DNA of 33,000 nucleotides from an uncultured Methanobrevibacter sp. (GTDB lineage: Archaea; Methanobacteriota; Methanobacteria; Methanobacteriales; Methanobacteriaceae): assembly GCA_900318035.1 (NCBI GenBank), contig ONJC01000023.1, positions 1 through 33,000 on the forward strand, in the 5' to 3' direction. Positions 7,975-16,300 of this stretch are shown here, in pieces (positions within the stretch are counted from its first letter, which is position 1; each line of letters starts with the position of its first letter). Under the pieces are notes generated by a model. It saw only the letters and a list, made by a program, of their open reading frames with translations, was not told where the DNA came from and ran no database searches. Made by a program: the position numbers and the translations under genes.

Positions 7975-8430
7975 TTAAGCTGTAAAGTCATTCAAACTGT
8001 CTTCAAACATATCCTTTTTAACTTCCTTGGTAGTCAGTGACAATGTTTTTTGAGGTTTGACGGATGCCTCCTCCATATGTTTGAAGGCCCCTTCAAATCC
8101 TGATGATCCTGCAGTGAGGAAGAATCTCACGTTCTGGAATTTGCCTTCATTTTTCCTGAGGTAGGAGTATAGCGGTGCTGCAGGCCTTGATGCCCATACG
8201 GGACATCCGAGATATACCACGTCATAGTCTTCAGGGTTGAATTTCTGGTTTTCAATGTCTATGACTTTTGAGGACATTGCATCCTTGCCGCCTCTGGCAT
8301 ATCCTATTTTTCCCTTGTAGTTTACTTTCGGTATGATTTCTTCTATATCAGCGTCAGTTTTTCTTGCTATTGCCTCTGCAAGTTTTTTTGTAATTTCTGT
8401 TCTTGAATAATATACTACTAATGATTTCAT
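7975..8430 (-). CDS. Flavodoxin-like FMN protein
   Basis: The 151-residue protein has the flavodoxin fold, which binds FMN and carries electrons or acts as a small quinone/flavin reductase. The phosphate-binding loop is at residues 9-15 (YSRTEIT), a second flavin-contact loop is LGCPVWASRPAAPLYSYL near residues 74-91, and a third is LTAGSSGFEG near 105-114. It is the first gene of a likely operon with the MarR regulator and MATE pump, so it may answer the same chemical or redox stress. The ATG at 8430 has no ribosome binding site, but TTTATATA lies about 27 bases upstream, implying a leaderless transcript. Physiological partner unknown. Confidence 0.9.
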   Translation of the reverse strand: MKSLVVYYSRTEITKKLAEAIARKTDADIEEIIPKVNYKGKIGYARGGKDAMSSKVIDIENQKFNPEDYDVVYLGCPVWASRPAAPLYSYLRKNEGKFQNVRFFLTAGSSGFEGAFKHMEEASVKPQKTLSLTTKEVKKDMFEDSLNDFTA

Positions 8431-8452
8431 AACTTATTATTATTACTTCATC

Positions 8453-8491
8453 ATATATAAATGTTGCATTGACAACTATTGCATGGTCAAC
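8453..8491 (-). promoter_or_regulatory. Promoter and candidate tandem MarR operator of the flavodoxin operon
   Basis: The TATA box occupies about 8453-8461 on the minus strand, about 27 bases from the flavodoxin ATG. Directly upstream (+ strand) are TTGCATTGACAAC (8464-8476) and TTGCATGGTCAAC (8479-8491), 15 bases apart. Each contains a TTG-N6-CAA palindrome. They abut the promoter, where a bound MarR dimer would block or assist TBP/TFB. Confidence 0.5.
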
Positions 8492-8542
8492 AATTAAAAT
8501 TTTTTTCCTTAAAAATGCTTATTAGTTTAAAGTTTGATAAAT

Positions 8543-9427
8543 ATGTATATGGAAAAACGAAAGATAGCCGAAACAATCTCAACAATAACACAGCCCCCAA
8601 TCATTACAATACCGCTGTTTTTGATAATATGCATGGTGCTGTCATTTGAAAACGGCACATTCAGCCTTTCCAAATTTCTGACATTGGAGCTGATTTCACT
8701 GGTATTCACATCCCTTCTTCCGATGGCAATTATCCTTCTTTGGGCCAAAAGAATAAATACCGACAGGGACATTTCCAACCGTGAAGACAGGTTCGTTCCA
8801 CTGGTTGTCGGAATAGTTTCATATTTCATAGGTGTTCTCGTATCACTTATTTTAAATGCGGACAATTTCCTGACACTGCTTCTTTTATGTTATGCCGTAA
8901 ACACAGGTGTTGTTCTTCTCATTACTTTCAAATGGAAAATCAGCGTCCATACAACAGGAATAAGCGGACCCATAGCCGCACTGATACTTCTTTTGGGACC
9001 TATCGGCGCTGTTTTTGGAGTCATTTATCCTATTGTAATATGGTCAAGGGTTCTTTTAAAAAAGCATACTCTTGCACAGGCAATCTGCGGTGGCGTTCAG
9101 GGATTTATCCTGACAGTTGTTGAGATGTATCTCTATATGATTGTCTTTGCCATGCCGATTTATGGAATGGTTTCACTTGAAATGTCAATTCTCTATATAC
9201 TGGCAATCATAATAACTCCGGTTATTCTTGGCCTTCTCAGCTATTCTGCCATAGGGAATACAAAAATGGTATTCATAATATCTGAAATCGTTCTTTTTGT
9301 GGTGTTTTTGATGTTTATGCCTTTAAGCGTTTTCATCATATTTGTCCTTATAACATTGACATCAGTCCTGATAAGCTTTTATGCCGGTTCTGAGTTTGTA
9401 TGGTTCAGGGTCCTGAACTCAGCGTAG
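8543..9427 (+). CDS. PAP2-like polytopic membrane protein
   Basis: The 294-residue protein has about eight hydrophobic helices. Its polar loops resemble the phosphatase motifs of the PAP2 (lipid phosphate phosphatase) superfamily: DRDISNREDRFVPL near residue 85, KISVHTTGISGP near 130-141 and WSRVLLKKHTLAQ near 170-182. The last fits SR-x5-H-x3-D except that Gln replaces Asp. PAP2 enzymes remove phosphate from lipids such as undecaprenyl/dolichyl or phosphatidyl phosphates at the membrane surface. The match is by pattern, so activity is uncertain. The ATG at 8543 is chosen over ATG 8549; neither has a clear ribosome binding site. The 3' end overlaps the convergent glycosyltransferase gene by 49 bases. 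Confidence 0.72.
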   Translation: MYMEKRKIAETISTITQPPIITIPLFLIICMVLSFENGTFSLSKFLTLELISLVFTSLLPMAIILLWAKRINTDRDISNREDRFVPLVVGIVSYFIGVLVSLILNADNFLTLLLLCYAVNTGVVLLITFKWKISVHTTGISGPIAALILLLGPIGAVFGVIYPIVIWSRVLLKKHTLAQAICGGVQGFILTVVEMYLYMIVFAMPIYGMVSLEMSILYILAIIITPVILGLLSYSAIGNTKMVFIISEIVLFVVFLMFMPLSVFIIFVLITLTSVLISFYAGSEFVWFRVLNSA

Positions 9428-10368
9428 TCCTTGGCTTTTAAGACGTCACATAAAAACTTCCTTTTGACGGGTCCGAGATTTTCCAGATAGTCATGATAAT
9501 AAGGACCTGATTTAATTTGTTCGTAGTCCCTTTTAATTAACATGAACAGTTCCTCTTTGTATTTTCCTTCAATGCCCATTAAAGCATATCGAGGACCATT
9601 GATTTTAAAGGCAAGCAAATCAAACTTATACATATCATACCATTCATTTTTTATAAATATGTCCATAAGTATCTGGCCTGCCTGAACCGTATCAAGAAAC
9701 TTGCTGTCGACAGACTCCGTTATTGATCCCTCATGCTTTCGGCGGACATAAAGATGCCTTTTTATGATAGAAACCCTTTCCGCCTTGAGGAAGGTATAAA
9801 AAAAGAAGGGCATATCCTCAAAGAAGATTCCTTGCGGAAACTTTGCCTTGATATCACACAGAAACTGCCTTCTGAATATCTTTTGGGCGGCGCTTACCGA
9901 AATGTCAAAGAGAAAATCCCCGCATTCATGGGGATTGAATATGCGGTTTTCAAACTCACCTGGGAAATTGTCCAGATTAAACCAGCTGTTCTGGCTGAAC
10001 TCACCATCATGATATTTGATTATCTGGAATATGGAAATGTCAGTGCCTTTTGAGGTTATTTCACCGTAAGCTATCTTCAATGCGTCCGGACAGTAAAAAT
10101 CATCACCGTCAAGAAACATTATATACTCTCCCACGGCGATTTCAAGGGCAGTGTTTCTTGATGCTCCCGGGCCCCGGTTTGATTGGGTGATAACCCTGAT
10201 TCTTTCATCATCAAATGATTCTATAATCTTCAGGGTATCGTCGGTTGACCCGTCATCTACAACAATAAGTTCAAAATCAGACAGGGACTGTTCCAGTACG
10301 CTTTCAATGGCTTTTCGGATATATCTCTCTTCATTGAAAACCGGCATTATTACGGATATTTTCATCAT
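9379..10368 (-). CDS. Family 2 glycosyltransferase
   Basis: The 329-residue enzyme has a GT-A nucleotide-sugar fold at residues 1-215: VIMPVFNEERYI at the start, VDDGSTDDT at 37-45, GPGASRN near 66-72 and the metal-binding DGDD at 87-90. The rest is a helical region seen in cell-surface GT2 enzymes. It would add a sugar to a surface glycan or lipid carrier at the inner face of the membrane. Unlike the two other GT2 genes in this window, it lacks a basic amphipathic C-terminal tail. The start is one of two adjacent ATGs at 10368/10365 with a TATA-like TTTAAATT about 27 bases upstream, so probably leaderless. Donor and acceptor are unknown. Confidence 0.92.
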   Translation of the reverse strand: MMKISVIMPVFNEERYIRKAIESVLEQSLSDFELIVVDDGSTDDTLKIIESFDDERIRVITQSNRGPGASRNTALEIAVGEYIMFLDGDDFYCPDALKIAYGEITSKGTDISIFQIIKYHDGEFSQNSWFNLDNFPGEFENRIFNPHECGDFLFDISVSAAQKIFRRQFLCDIKAKFPQGIFFEDMPFFFYTFLKAERVSIIKRHLYVRRKHEGSITESVDSKFLDTVQAGQILMDIFIKNEWYDMYKFDLLAFKINGPRYALMGIEGKYKEELFMLIKRDYEQIKSGPYYHDYLENLGPVKRKFLCDVLKAKDYAEFRTLNHTNSEPA

Positions 10369-10435
10369 CAGTTAAAAGTAAGATTTTCATTTAATTTAAA
10401 TGTTTTAAAAAAAGAAAAAAAATAAAGTTAAATGA

Positions 10436-11110
10436 TTAGAACGTTTGGGTTCCACTGGTAGGTGAAAGTGAAACGCTTTGAGTATCTATAAGATTACTGC
10501 CTGAATCATATAACTTGATTGTTGCATAATCCGGATAGTAGTGATATGCATCAGCGCTTGTAATGTAGAGATAACCGTCTGAATGGACGCTGGCAGGAAC
10601 CATATTACCATGATTCAATGAATTGCCGTCTCTGGAATAGAATATCTGTACAATGACATCTGTTCCTGAATATTCTTTACCTACATAAATCTGAGCATAT
10701 GTCTTGTCCTCTTCTGCACTGCCTGTTGAAAAGCTTCCTCCCTTGATTCGCATCGATGATGACGCAGGTTTGGAAGAAGACTGTGAAGCAGTTTTTTCAG
10801 GCTGTTCCTGCGGACTGTTATCTGCCTGTGAGGAATCCTGTCCAGCGGAATTGCTGGTGCTTGTGCTGTCACTTGCTCCTGAGTTTCCGGAAGCATAAAT
10901 GTATATGAATGCACCTGCCAACACCACAGCCAAAACAGCCAAAGCTATTATGATTATCTTGGTATTGTTGTTTTTGGATTCATCCTTTTTACCACTAATC
11001 GAATTAATTACAGTTTCATGATCCATTGTTTTTGCCGTCAGGGGCGCACCGCACTTTTTGCAAAACTTTGCGGTATCCGAATTTTCAGCATCACAGTTAG
11101 AACACTTCAT
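10436..11110 (-). CDS. Zinc-ribbon, single-helix membrane protein with exported C-terminal domain
   Basis: The 224-residue protein starts with a zinc ribbon (CSNC at residues 3-6 and CKKC at 17-20). A charged linker, one transmembrane helix (about 52-73), a Ser/Gln-rich spacer and a C-terminal beta-rich domain (about 125-220, with IYVGKEYSGTDVIVQIFYSR) follow. The helix sequence KIIIIALAVLAVVLAGAFIYIY closely resembles the anchors of proteins at 18408, 20529 and 30768. The ribbon should be cytoplasmic and the C-domain outside. AGGTG at about 11117-11122 supports ATG 11110. The gene is monocistronic with a T-rich tail. Function is unknown; zinc-ribbon membrane proteins of this kind are frequent in Methanobacteriales. 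Confidence 0.85.
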   Translation of the reverse strand: MKCSNCDAENSDTAKFCKKCGAPLTAKTMDHETVINSISGKKDESKNNNTKIIIIALAVLAVVLAGAFIYIYASGNSGASDSTSTSNSAGQDSSQADNSPQEQPEKTASQSSSKPASSSMRIKGGSFSTGSAEEDKTYAQIYVGKEYSGTDVIVQIFYSRDGNSLNHGNMVPASVHSDGYLYITSADAYHYYPDYATIKLYDSGSNLIDTQSVSLSPTSGTQTF

Positions 11111-11303
11111 TTGTCAACACCTAAAATAAATGTTTTAGATAATACTATTATAGTCACAATCTTTAATAAATATTGTTAAAATTTCCATATTTGATTCAAA
11201 TACTTTAAGTATAACAAGAATATCTATATGCCGATTGTACCTTTATGGAAACTAATCCTATATAGTATTAAAAAAATGTATCTTTTAAGATATATGAAAA
11301 TTT

Positions 11304-11332
11304 AAAAAAAAGGATTGAAAATAAGTTCAATC
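11304..11332 (-). terminator. Terminator of the amino acid ABC transporter operon
   Basis: On the minus strand GATTGAA (from 11332) pairs with TTCAATC (to 11313) around a 6-base loop, followed by eight U residues in the transcript. The stem overlaps the stop codon of the ATPase gene. Confidence 0.8.
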
Positions 11333-12010
11333 GTAAAATTTGCCGAGGAAATCCTTCATCCTCTGGTTGTCTGATGAAAATACCTCATCAGGAGAACCTT
11401 CCTCAACAATCACTCCATTGTCCATGAATATGATTGTGTCTGCAACGTTACGTGCAAAGGCCATCTCGTGAGTTACAATGACCATGGTCATGTGCTGAGC
11501 AGCCAAATCCTTTATTACGGTGAGTATCTCACCTGTCAGTTCAGGATCCAATGCGGAAGTCGGTTCATCGAAAAAAAGTATGTCGGGATTCATTGCAAGA
11601 GCACGTGCAATTGATACTCTCTGCTGCTGACCTCCTGAAAGCTCACAAGGATATGCATCTTCCTTATCTGACAGTCCCATCTGTCCGAGAAGCTTGCGCG
11701 CATGTTCAAATACCTCTTTCTTGTCTCTTTTCTGTACACGAATCGGTGCATTTGTAATGTTTTTCATTACGGAATGGTGAGGAAACAGGTTGAAGTTCTG
11801 GAACACAAGTCCGAATGTTCCCTCGAAATTGATCTCACCGCTGTCTTCCTGTTCCAGGTCGGTGATGCATCTAAGCAATGTAGACTTTCCTGACCCTGAA
11901 GGGCCGATGATTGCCAATACCTCTCCCTTTTCCACGTTAAGAGAGATATCCTTTAAGACTACATTATCATCAAAACTTTTTTTAAGATTTTTAACTTGAA
12001 GTAAACTCAT
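11327..12010 (-). CDS. Polar amino acid ABC transporter, ATP-binding subunit
   Basis: The 227-residue ATPase powers the importer encoded with the next two genes. Walker A is at residues 36-43 (GPSGSGKS), the Q-loop at Gln71, signature LSGGQ at 124-128, Walker B ILFFDE at 144-149 and the switch His181. It belongs to the GlnQ/HisP type. At 227 residues it is slightly short: the stretch between GEINFEG and GLVFQNF lacks roughly a dozen residues usually found before the Q-loop, but all catalytic elements are intact. GGGAGGAAG ahead of ATG 12010 is a strong ribosome binding site. Last gene of the operon; it ends in a strong terminator. Confidence 0.95.
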   Translation of the reverse strand: MSLLQVKNLKKSFDDNVVLKDISLNVEKGEVLAIIGPSGSGKSTLLRCITDLEQEDSGEINFEGTFGLVFQNFNLFPHHSVMKNITNAPIRVQKRDKKEVFEHARKLLGQMGLSDKEDAYPCELSGGQQQRVSIARALAMNPDILFFDEPTSALDPELTGEILTVIKDLAAQHMTMVIVTHEMAFARNVADTIIFMDNGVIVEEGSPDEVFSSDNQRMKDFLGKFYD

Positions 12011-12024
12011 ATAATGCTTCCTCC

Positions 12025-12675
12025 CTACTCATAATAATCCAATCTTGCTTCAACACGTTCCATTACAAATGCTACAAGCATGTTGAATAGATAATAGAAC
12101 AAACCGGCTACAAGCAATGCAGAAATTGATGCTTCTGATGCTGCAATCTGTTTAGCCACTGTAAACATTTCAGGAATTGCAATAACGAATGAAAGAGAAG
12201 TATCCTTTACAAGAGTTATAACTTCATTAGTAATTGAAGGAAGAACTACCTTAATCACCTGAGGCATTATGATTATGAAAAATGTTTCCAGTTTGCTGTA
12301 ACCCAATACCTGGGCTGCCTCATACTGTCCGCTATTGATTGATTCAATACCGCCCCTGTAAATTTCAGCGAAGTAAGCTGCATAATTGATGGTGAATGCA
12401 ATGATTACTGCAATGAATCTGTAATCGGCGGAAAGATTGACTCCAAATACATAATACGGAGCAAAAAATACTACAATCAACTGTAACATCAATGGTGTAC
12501 CTCTCATGATAGAAATATATATCTTTGCAAGCCATCTAAGCGGTGCAAACCTACTCATTCTTCCTCCGGCAACAATTAAACCGAGAGGAAGAGAGAATAA
12601 AAGAGTAAGCAAGAATATTTCTATGGAAGTAACCATACCTCCAAGCAATAATTCTATTACTTTACTTAACATCAT
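12025..12675 (-). CDS. Polar amino acid ABC transporter, permease subunit
   Basis: The 216-residue inner-membrane subunit has about five helices and belongs to the HisM/GlnP family. The EAA loop that docks on the ATPase is visible as [21 protein letters not shown] near residues 138-158, and the family's N-terminal RGTPLMLQL segment lies near residues 60-68. A single permease gene implies a homodimer. Starts at ATG 12675 (or the next ATG) after a GGGGAG site. It is 14 bases from the ATPase gene and 28 from the binding protein gene, so all three are one transcript. Confidence 0.95.
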   Translation of the reverse strand: MMLSKVIELLLGGMVTSIEIFLLTLLFSLPLGLIVAGGRMSRFAPLRWLAKIYISIMRGTPLMLQLIVVFFAPYYVFGVNLSADYRFIAVIIAFTINYAAYFAEIYRGGIESINSGQYEAAQVLGYSKLETFFIIIMPQVIKVVLPSITNEVITLVKDTSLSFVIAIPEMFTVAKQIAASEASISALLVAGLFYYLFNMLVAFVMERVEARLDYYE

Positions 12676-12703
12676 GTTAACTAATTCTCCCCTCTAAACT
12701 AAC

Positions 12704-13537
12704 TTATTTTGGTTGGATTAAAGCATCTTCTGAAATACCGTATTTTTGAGCGATTTTAGCAACAGTACCATCTTTAAACATTTCGTCTAAAGTTTTTTGT
12801 ACTTGATCTTTCAATTCAGTATTTCCTTTTTTGAATCCAACACCATATTTTTCGGTTGTTATTGACTCATTTAAGATTACAAATTTGTCGGTAGCGTTCT
12901 TTTGGGTGATTTGGTATTCCGCAACACCTACATCTATAGCTACTGCATCACATGCACCTGATTCGAGGTCCATGAAACCAGTGTTATAGTCAGCAACTTC
13001 AGTTAATGTTTTGAAGGTGTCAGCAATGGATTTGTTTCCACCTTGGAGAGCTGCCAATGCAGATGAGTCTTTTTGTGTTTCTACGATTTTATCTTTTAAA
13101 CCGGAAATGTTGTTGATGTTAGCTTCTTTTTTAACAACAAAGACCTGTTTGTTGTCGAAGTATGGGTTGGACCATAAGTAGTCATTTTCCCTTCCATCAA
13201 TGGTAAATCCGTTCCAGATACAGTCAATAGAACCTGAGTCCAATTCGGCATCCTTAGCATCCCAGTCTATAGGTTGTGCCTTGAATGTCCAGTTGTTTCT
13301 GTTACTAACTTCTTTTGCCAAGTCTAAATCGAAACCAGTGTAGCTTCCATTTGCGTCTTTAAATCCATAAGGTGGGAATTCTGCATCAAATCCAACAATC
13401 AATGTAGTATCATTGTTTGCAGTAGCGTTATTTGATGAACCTCCACCTAAAAAGTCAAATAAACCTGCGCTTGCGGTACCTACCATCATACAAGATATGA
13501 GGACCAAAGCCAATATAATACCTATCTTTTTTTTCAT
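12704..13537 (-). CDS. Polar amino acid ABC transporter, extracellular substrate-binding protein
   Basis: The 277-residue family 3 solute-binding protein captures an amino acid outside the cell and delivers it to the permease. A signal peptide covers about residues 1-24 (hydrophobic core, then GTASAG); an LISC lipobox-like tetrapeptide at 13-16 may be incidental. A Gly/Ser/Asn spacer precedes the binding domain, which begins LIVGFDAEFPPYGF and carries GFDLDLAKEV and DAVAIDVGVAEY, both typical of the family. The spacer could tether or lift the domain from the wall. First gene of the operon; its leader carries two palindromes (13552-13584). The amino acid cannot be assigned; cystine, arginine and histidine binders look alike here. 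Confidence 0.95.
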   Translation of the reverse strand: MKKKIGIILALVLISCMMVGTASAGLFDFLGGGSSNNATANNDTTLIVGFDAEFPPYGFKDANGSYTGFDLDLAKEVSNRNNWTFKAQPIDWDAKDAELDSGSIDCIWNGFTIDGRENDYLWSNPYFDNKQVFVVKKEANINNISGLKDKIVETQKDSSALAALQGGNKSIADTFKTLTEVADYNTGFMDLESGACDAVAIDVGVAEYQITQKNATDKFVILNESITTEKYGVGFKKGNTELKDQVQKTLDEMFKDGTVAKIAQKYGISEDALIQPK

Positions 13538-13551
13538 TTTAAAACACCGAA

Positions 13552-13584
13552 ATAGTTATAACTATATGTAGAATTTTTTCTACA
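13552..13584 (-). promoter_or_regulatory. Two palindromes in the amino acid transporter leader
   Basis: ATAGTTATAACTAT (13552-13565) is a perfect 14-bp palindrome. TGTAGAA (13567-13573) and TTCTACA (13578-13584) form a 7-bp inverted repeat with a 4-base spacer. They lie between a TATA-like tract near 13608-13620 and the binding-protein ATG, close to the expected transcription start. They are candidate repressor sites for amino acid-responsive control. Confidence 0.45.
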
Positions 13585-13705
13585 TTTAATATTTTATCGA
13601 AGGCAATATTTATATTTAATATATACTCATAATCAGGGTTTTGAGAAAAACGGTTGTGATAAAATATTTAACTTGAATTTATCAGATATTAAACCAGACT
13701 AATTA

Positions 13706-14842
13706 ATGGTTGAAACAATGAAAAGTAAAATATCCCTGATTATACCTGTCTATAATGTTGAATCATATCTCAGAAAAGCTATTGATTCAGTTATCGCACA
13801 GACATTCGGCTTTGAGAATATTGAAGTCATCCTAATAGATGACGCATCAACAGACGGCAGTGCGGATATTATCCGGGAATATGCTGATAAATACGATAAC
13901 ATCATTGGATTTTATCTTGATGAATGCAGCGGATATCCCGGAAGGCCAAGAAACATCGGCCTTGATAATGCAACATCAGACTACATCATGTTTCTTGACT
14001 CAGACGACTATCTTGAAAGCACAGCATGTGAAGCGCTATATCAAACAATCGTTTCTGAGGATGGCGATATCGTAAGCGGCAGCTACACCACAATAAACAG
14101 AAAAGGCGTGCGAAAGCTCAATGAATGGGCATGGACCATAACATTAACATCACCGGATATGGATAAGAAAACAAGAAAGAAAAGGACAAAGGAGATTCTC
14201 TCAAAGCCTGACTTCAAATATGTAGTAACTGACCTTGATGAAAAACCGACAGTATTGGGCAATTCAAACATATGGTGCAAGATATTTAAAAGAAGCGTCA
14301 TTGAAGATATGAGATTTCCCGAAGACATAGTGGCCCAGGACTCCGTATTTCTATTGGAATCATTCTACAGGGCAGAAAAAATAGTGTTTATCAGGGACAT
14401 CATCGTACACTACAACAACAAAAGGGTAAAGAACGAAAACAGGTCAGTCTCATATGAAAAGACAAACAAAAATCTCTGCGGCAGGATAAAAGCCTACGAC
14501 ATGATGAACGACATAAGCATAAGGTACGATAGAAAGGAACTTTTCGACTACTACCTTTTAGGCACAAAGCTTGACTACTGGTATGAAAAGTACCTCCTCA
14601 AAACAGAAATCTCCGCTGATAATCTTAAAGCGCTCTTTAAAAAATACTCACATCTTTTTAAGGCATCATACATGACAGGCACCGGACTTTCTCAAAACAC
14701 AAAAGAAGTCTTTAGGCATATATATGAAAACAACATTGACAATGCAGTCAATCTCGTTTTAAAACCTCAGAATTCGGAAAGTCCTAAGGACAATAAAAAA
14801 AGTTCTGTTTTCAAAAAAATAATGAAAAAAATAAGGAAATAG
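13706..14842 (+). CDS. Family 2 glycosyltransferase with basic C-terminal tail
   Basis: The 378-residue enzyme has the GT-A fold: LIIPVYNVESYL near the start, IDDASTDGS at 44-52, GYPGRPRNIGL near 76-86 and DSDD at 98-101. A helical C-terminal half contains conserved aromatic and charged residues typical of wall-teichoic or capsule-type GT2 enzymes. The last about 25 residues are a Ser/Asp/Lys linker and a basic amphipathic helix (SSVFKKIMKKIRK), probably a membrane-surface anchor; similar tails end the genes at 16301 and 17288. The start could be ATG 13706 or ATG 13718, the latter with GGTTGA upstream. It converges with the UDP-glucose dehydrogenase gene (4-base gap), a likely partner in glycan synthesis. 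Confidence 0.92.
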   Translation: MVETMKSKISLIIPVYNVESYLRKAIDSVIAQTFGFENIEVILIDDASTDGSADIIREYADKYDNIIGFYLDECSGYPGRPRNIGLDNATSDYIMFLDSDDYLESTACEALYQTIVSEDGDIVSGSYTTINRKGVRKLNEWAWTITLTSPDMDKKTRKKRTKEILSKPDFKYVVTDLDEKPTVLGNSNIWCKIFKRSVIEDMRFPEDIVAQDSVFLLESFYRAEKIVFIRDIIVHYNNKRVKNENRSVSYEKTNKNLCGRIKAYDMMNDISIRYDRKELFDYYLLGTKLDYWYEKYLLKTEISADNLKALFKKYSHLFKASYMTGTGLSQNTKEVFRHIYENNIDNAVNLVLKPQNSESPKDNKKSSVFKKIMKKIRK

Positions 14843-14846
14843 TATA

Positions 14847-16169
14847 CTAACAACCGATCTGGAACAGTTCAAATCCCTTATTTTCAATTTTCTTGTCGTA
14901 AATGTTTCTTCCGTCAAAGATAATTGCCTGATTCATCTTTTCTTTAAGCAAATCAAGGTCCGGATTTCTGAATTCCTTCCATTCGGTAATCAGTATCAGC
15001 GCATCACTGCTGTCGACTGCATCATATCTCCTGTCTGTAAACTCGATTGAATCCAGATATTCATCGCCGATTGTCCTTTTAAACTCTTCGGTTGCCTGTG
15101 AGTCATATGCCTTTATTTTTGCTCCACGGTCAATGAGTTCAGATGCAACCACAAGTGAAGTCGCCTCCCTCACGTCATCGGTACCCGGCTTGAATGAAAG
15201 GCCCCACAGGGCAAATGTCATGCCGCTTAAATCATCGCCGAATCTGTCAATCACCTTTTTTACAAGCACTGTCTTCTGTTTCTTGTTTACTTTCTCAACG
15301 TTTGACAGTATCTGAGGTTCATATCCGTTAGCCTGTGCAGTGTTGATGAGTGCCTGAACGTCTTTAGGAAAACAGCTTCCCCCATATCCGCATCCGGCAT
15401 ATATGAAATCAAAGCCTATTCTTTTATCTGATCCTATACCCAAACGCACGTTCTTGACGTTGGCTCCTGTGACCTCACAGATGTTGGCTATCTCATTCAT
15501 GAATGATATCTTGGTTGCAAGCATTGCGTTTGCAACATATTTGGTCATCTCAGAGCTTCTGATATCCATCAGAACAAACCTGTCATGGTTTAAAACGAAT
15601 GTTGAATAGAGGTCTTTCAAAGTTTCGAAAACTTCATCGCTTTCAGCACCAATCACGACACGGTCAGGGTGAAGGCAATCCTCAATCGCATGGCCTTCCT
15701 TTAGAAATTCAGGATTTGATGCAATGGATATTTTAACGTCAGAGCCCTTTTCCTTTAAAATGCTGTTGATGTGACTTTCCACTTCAAATCCTGTTCCGAC
15801 AGGGACGGTGGATTTGATGACAACAAGTGAATCACGGGTAATGTTTTCTGCAATATCTGAAGCCGCTGAGAAAATATAGTCAAGGTTGGCGCTTCCGTCT
15901 TCAGCCATAGGAGTTCCCACTGCAATGAAAATGATGTCCGTTGCGTCAAGGGCCTCCCTGATGTTGGTGGTGAATATCAAATCACCCTTTTCCTGACTGG
16001 TTTTCACCAGAGTCTCCAGATGAGGTTCAAAGATAGGCAAAATGTTGTTTTTAAGCCCATCTATTTTTTCTTCATCTATATCTACACAGTAGACCATGTT
16101 ACCCATTTTTGAGAAGCATGCTCCTGTAACAAGGCCCACATAACCAGTTCCAATAACAGTAATATTCAT
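14847..16169 (-). CDS. ugd: UDP-glucose 6-dehydrogenase
   Basis: The 440-residue enzyme oxidises UDP-glucose to UDP-glucuronate with two NAD+. The NAD-binding site is GTGYVGLVTG at residues 7-16, catalytic Cys264 lies in YGGSCFPKD, and Lys218 sits in the ATKISFMNE helix. The GGSCFPKD motif marks the UDP-glucose type rather than the UDP-ManNAc/GlcNAc dehydrogenase type, whose cysteine loop reads GHCIPVDP. The product would feed a uronic-acid-containing surface glycan made by the neighbouring GT2 enzymes. A role in making the uronate of pseudomurein is possible but less likely from the motif. TTATAAAT about 26 bases upstream of ATG 16169 suggests a leaderless mRNA. Confidence 0.95.
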   Translation of the reverse strand: MNITVIGTGYVGLVTGACFSKMGNMVYCVDIDEEKIDGLKNNILPIFEPHLETLVKTSQEKGDLIFTTNIREALDATDIIFIAVGTPMAEDGSANLDYIFSAASDIAENITRDSLVVIKSTVPVGTGFEVESHINSILKEKGSDVKISIASNPEFLKEGHAIEDCLHPDRVVIGAESDEVFETLKDLYSTFVLNHDRFVLMDIRSSEMTKYVANAMLATKISFMNEIANICEVTGANVKNVRLGIGSDKRIGFDFIYAGCGYGGSCFPKDVQALINTAQANGYEPQILSNVEKVNKKQKTVLVKKVIDRFGDDLSGMTFALWGLSFKPGTDDVREATSLVVASELIDRGAKIKAYDSQATEEFKRTIGDEYLDSIEFTDRRYDAVDSSDALILITEWKEFRNPDLDLLKEKMNQAIIFDGRNIYDKKIENKGFELFQIGC

Positions 16170-16300
16170 AATTTTATCTCACAAAAATTAATTTATAACA
16201 GTTAAATATCTCTTTCATCATATATAAAAAGCTATTTTCAGTTAAAGAAAATGTTTTAAAATATTAAAACATAAATATATCAAACAGGGACTGTGATTGT

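Noticed and set aside
13494..13500. Lipoprotein lipobox (LISC) in the amino acid binding protein
   Set aside because: The cysteine lies in the middle of the hydrophobic core with an ordinary ASA cleavage site after it, so I do not call a lipoprotein.
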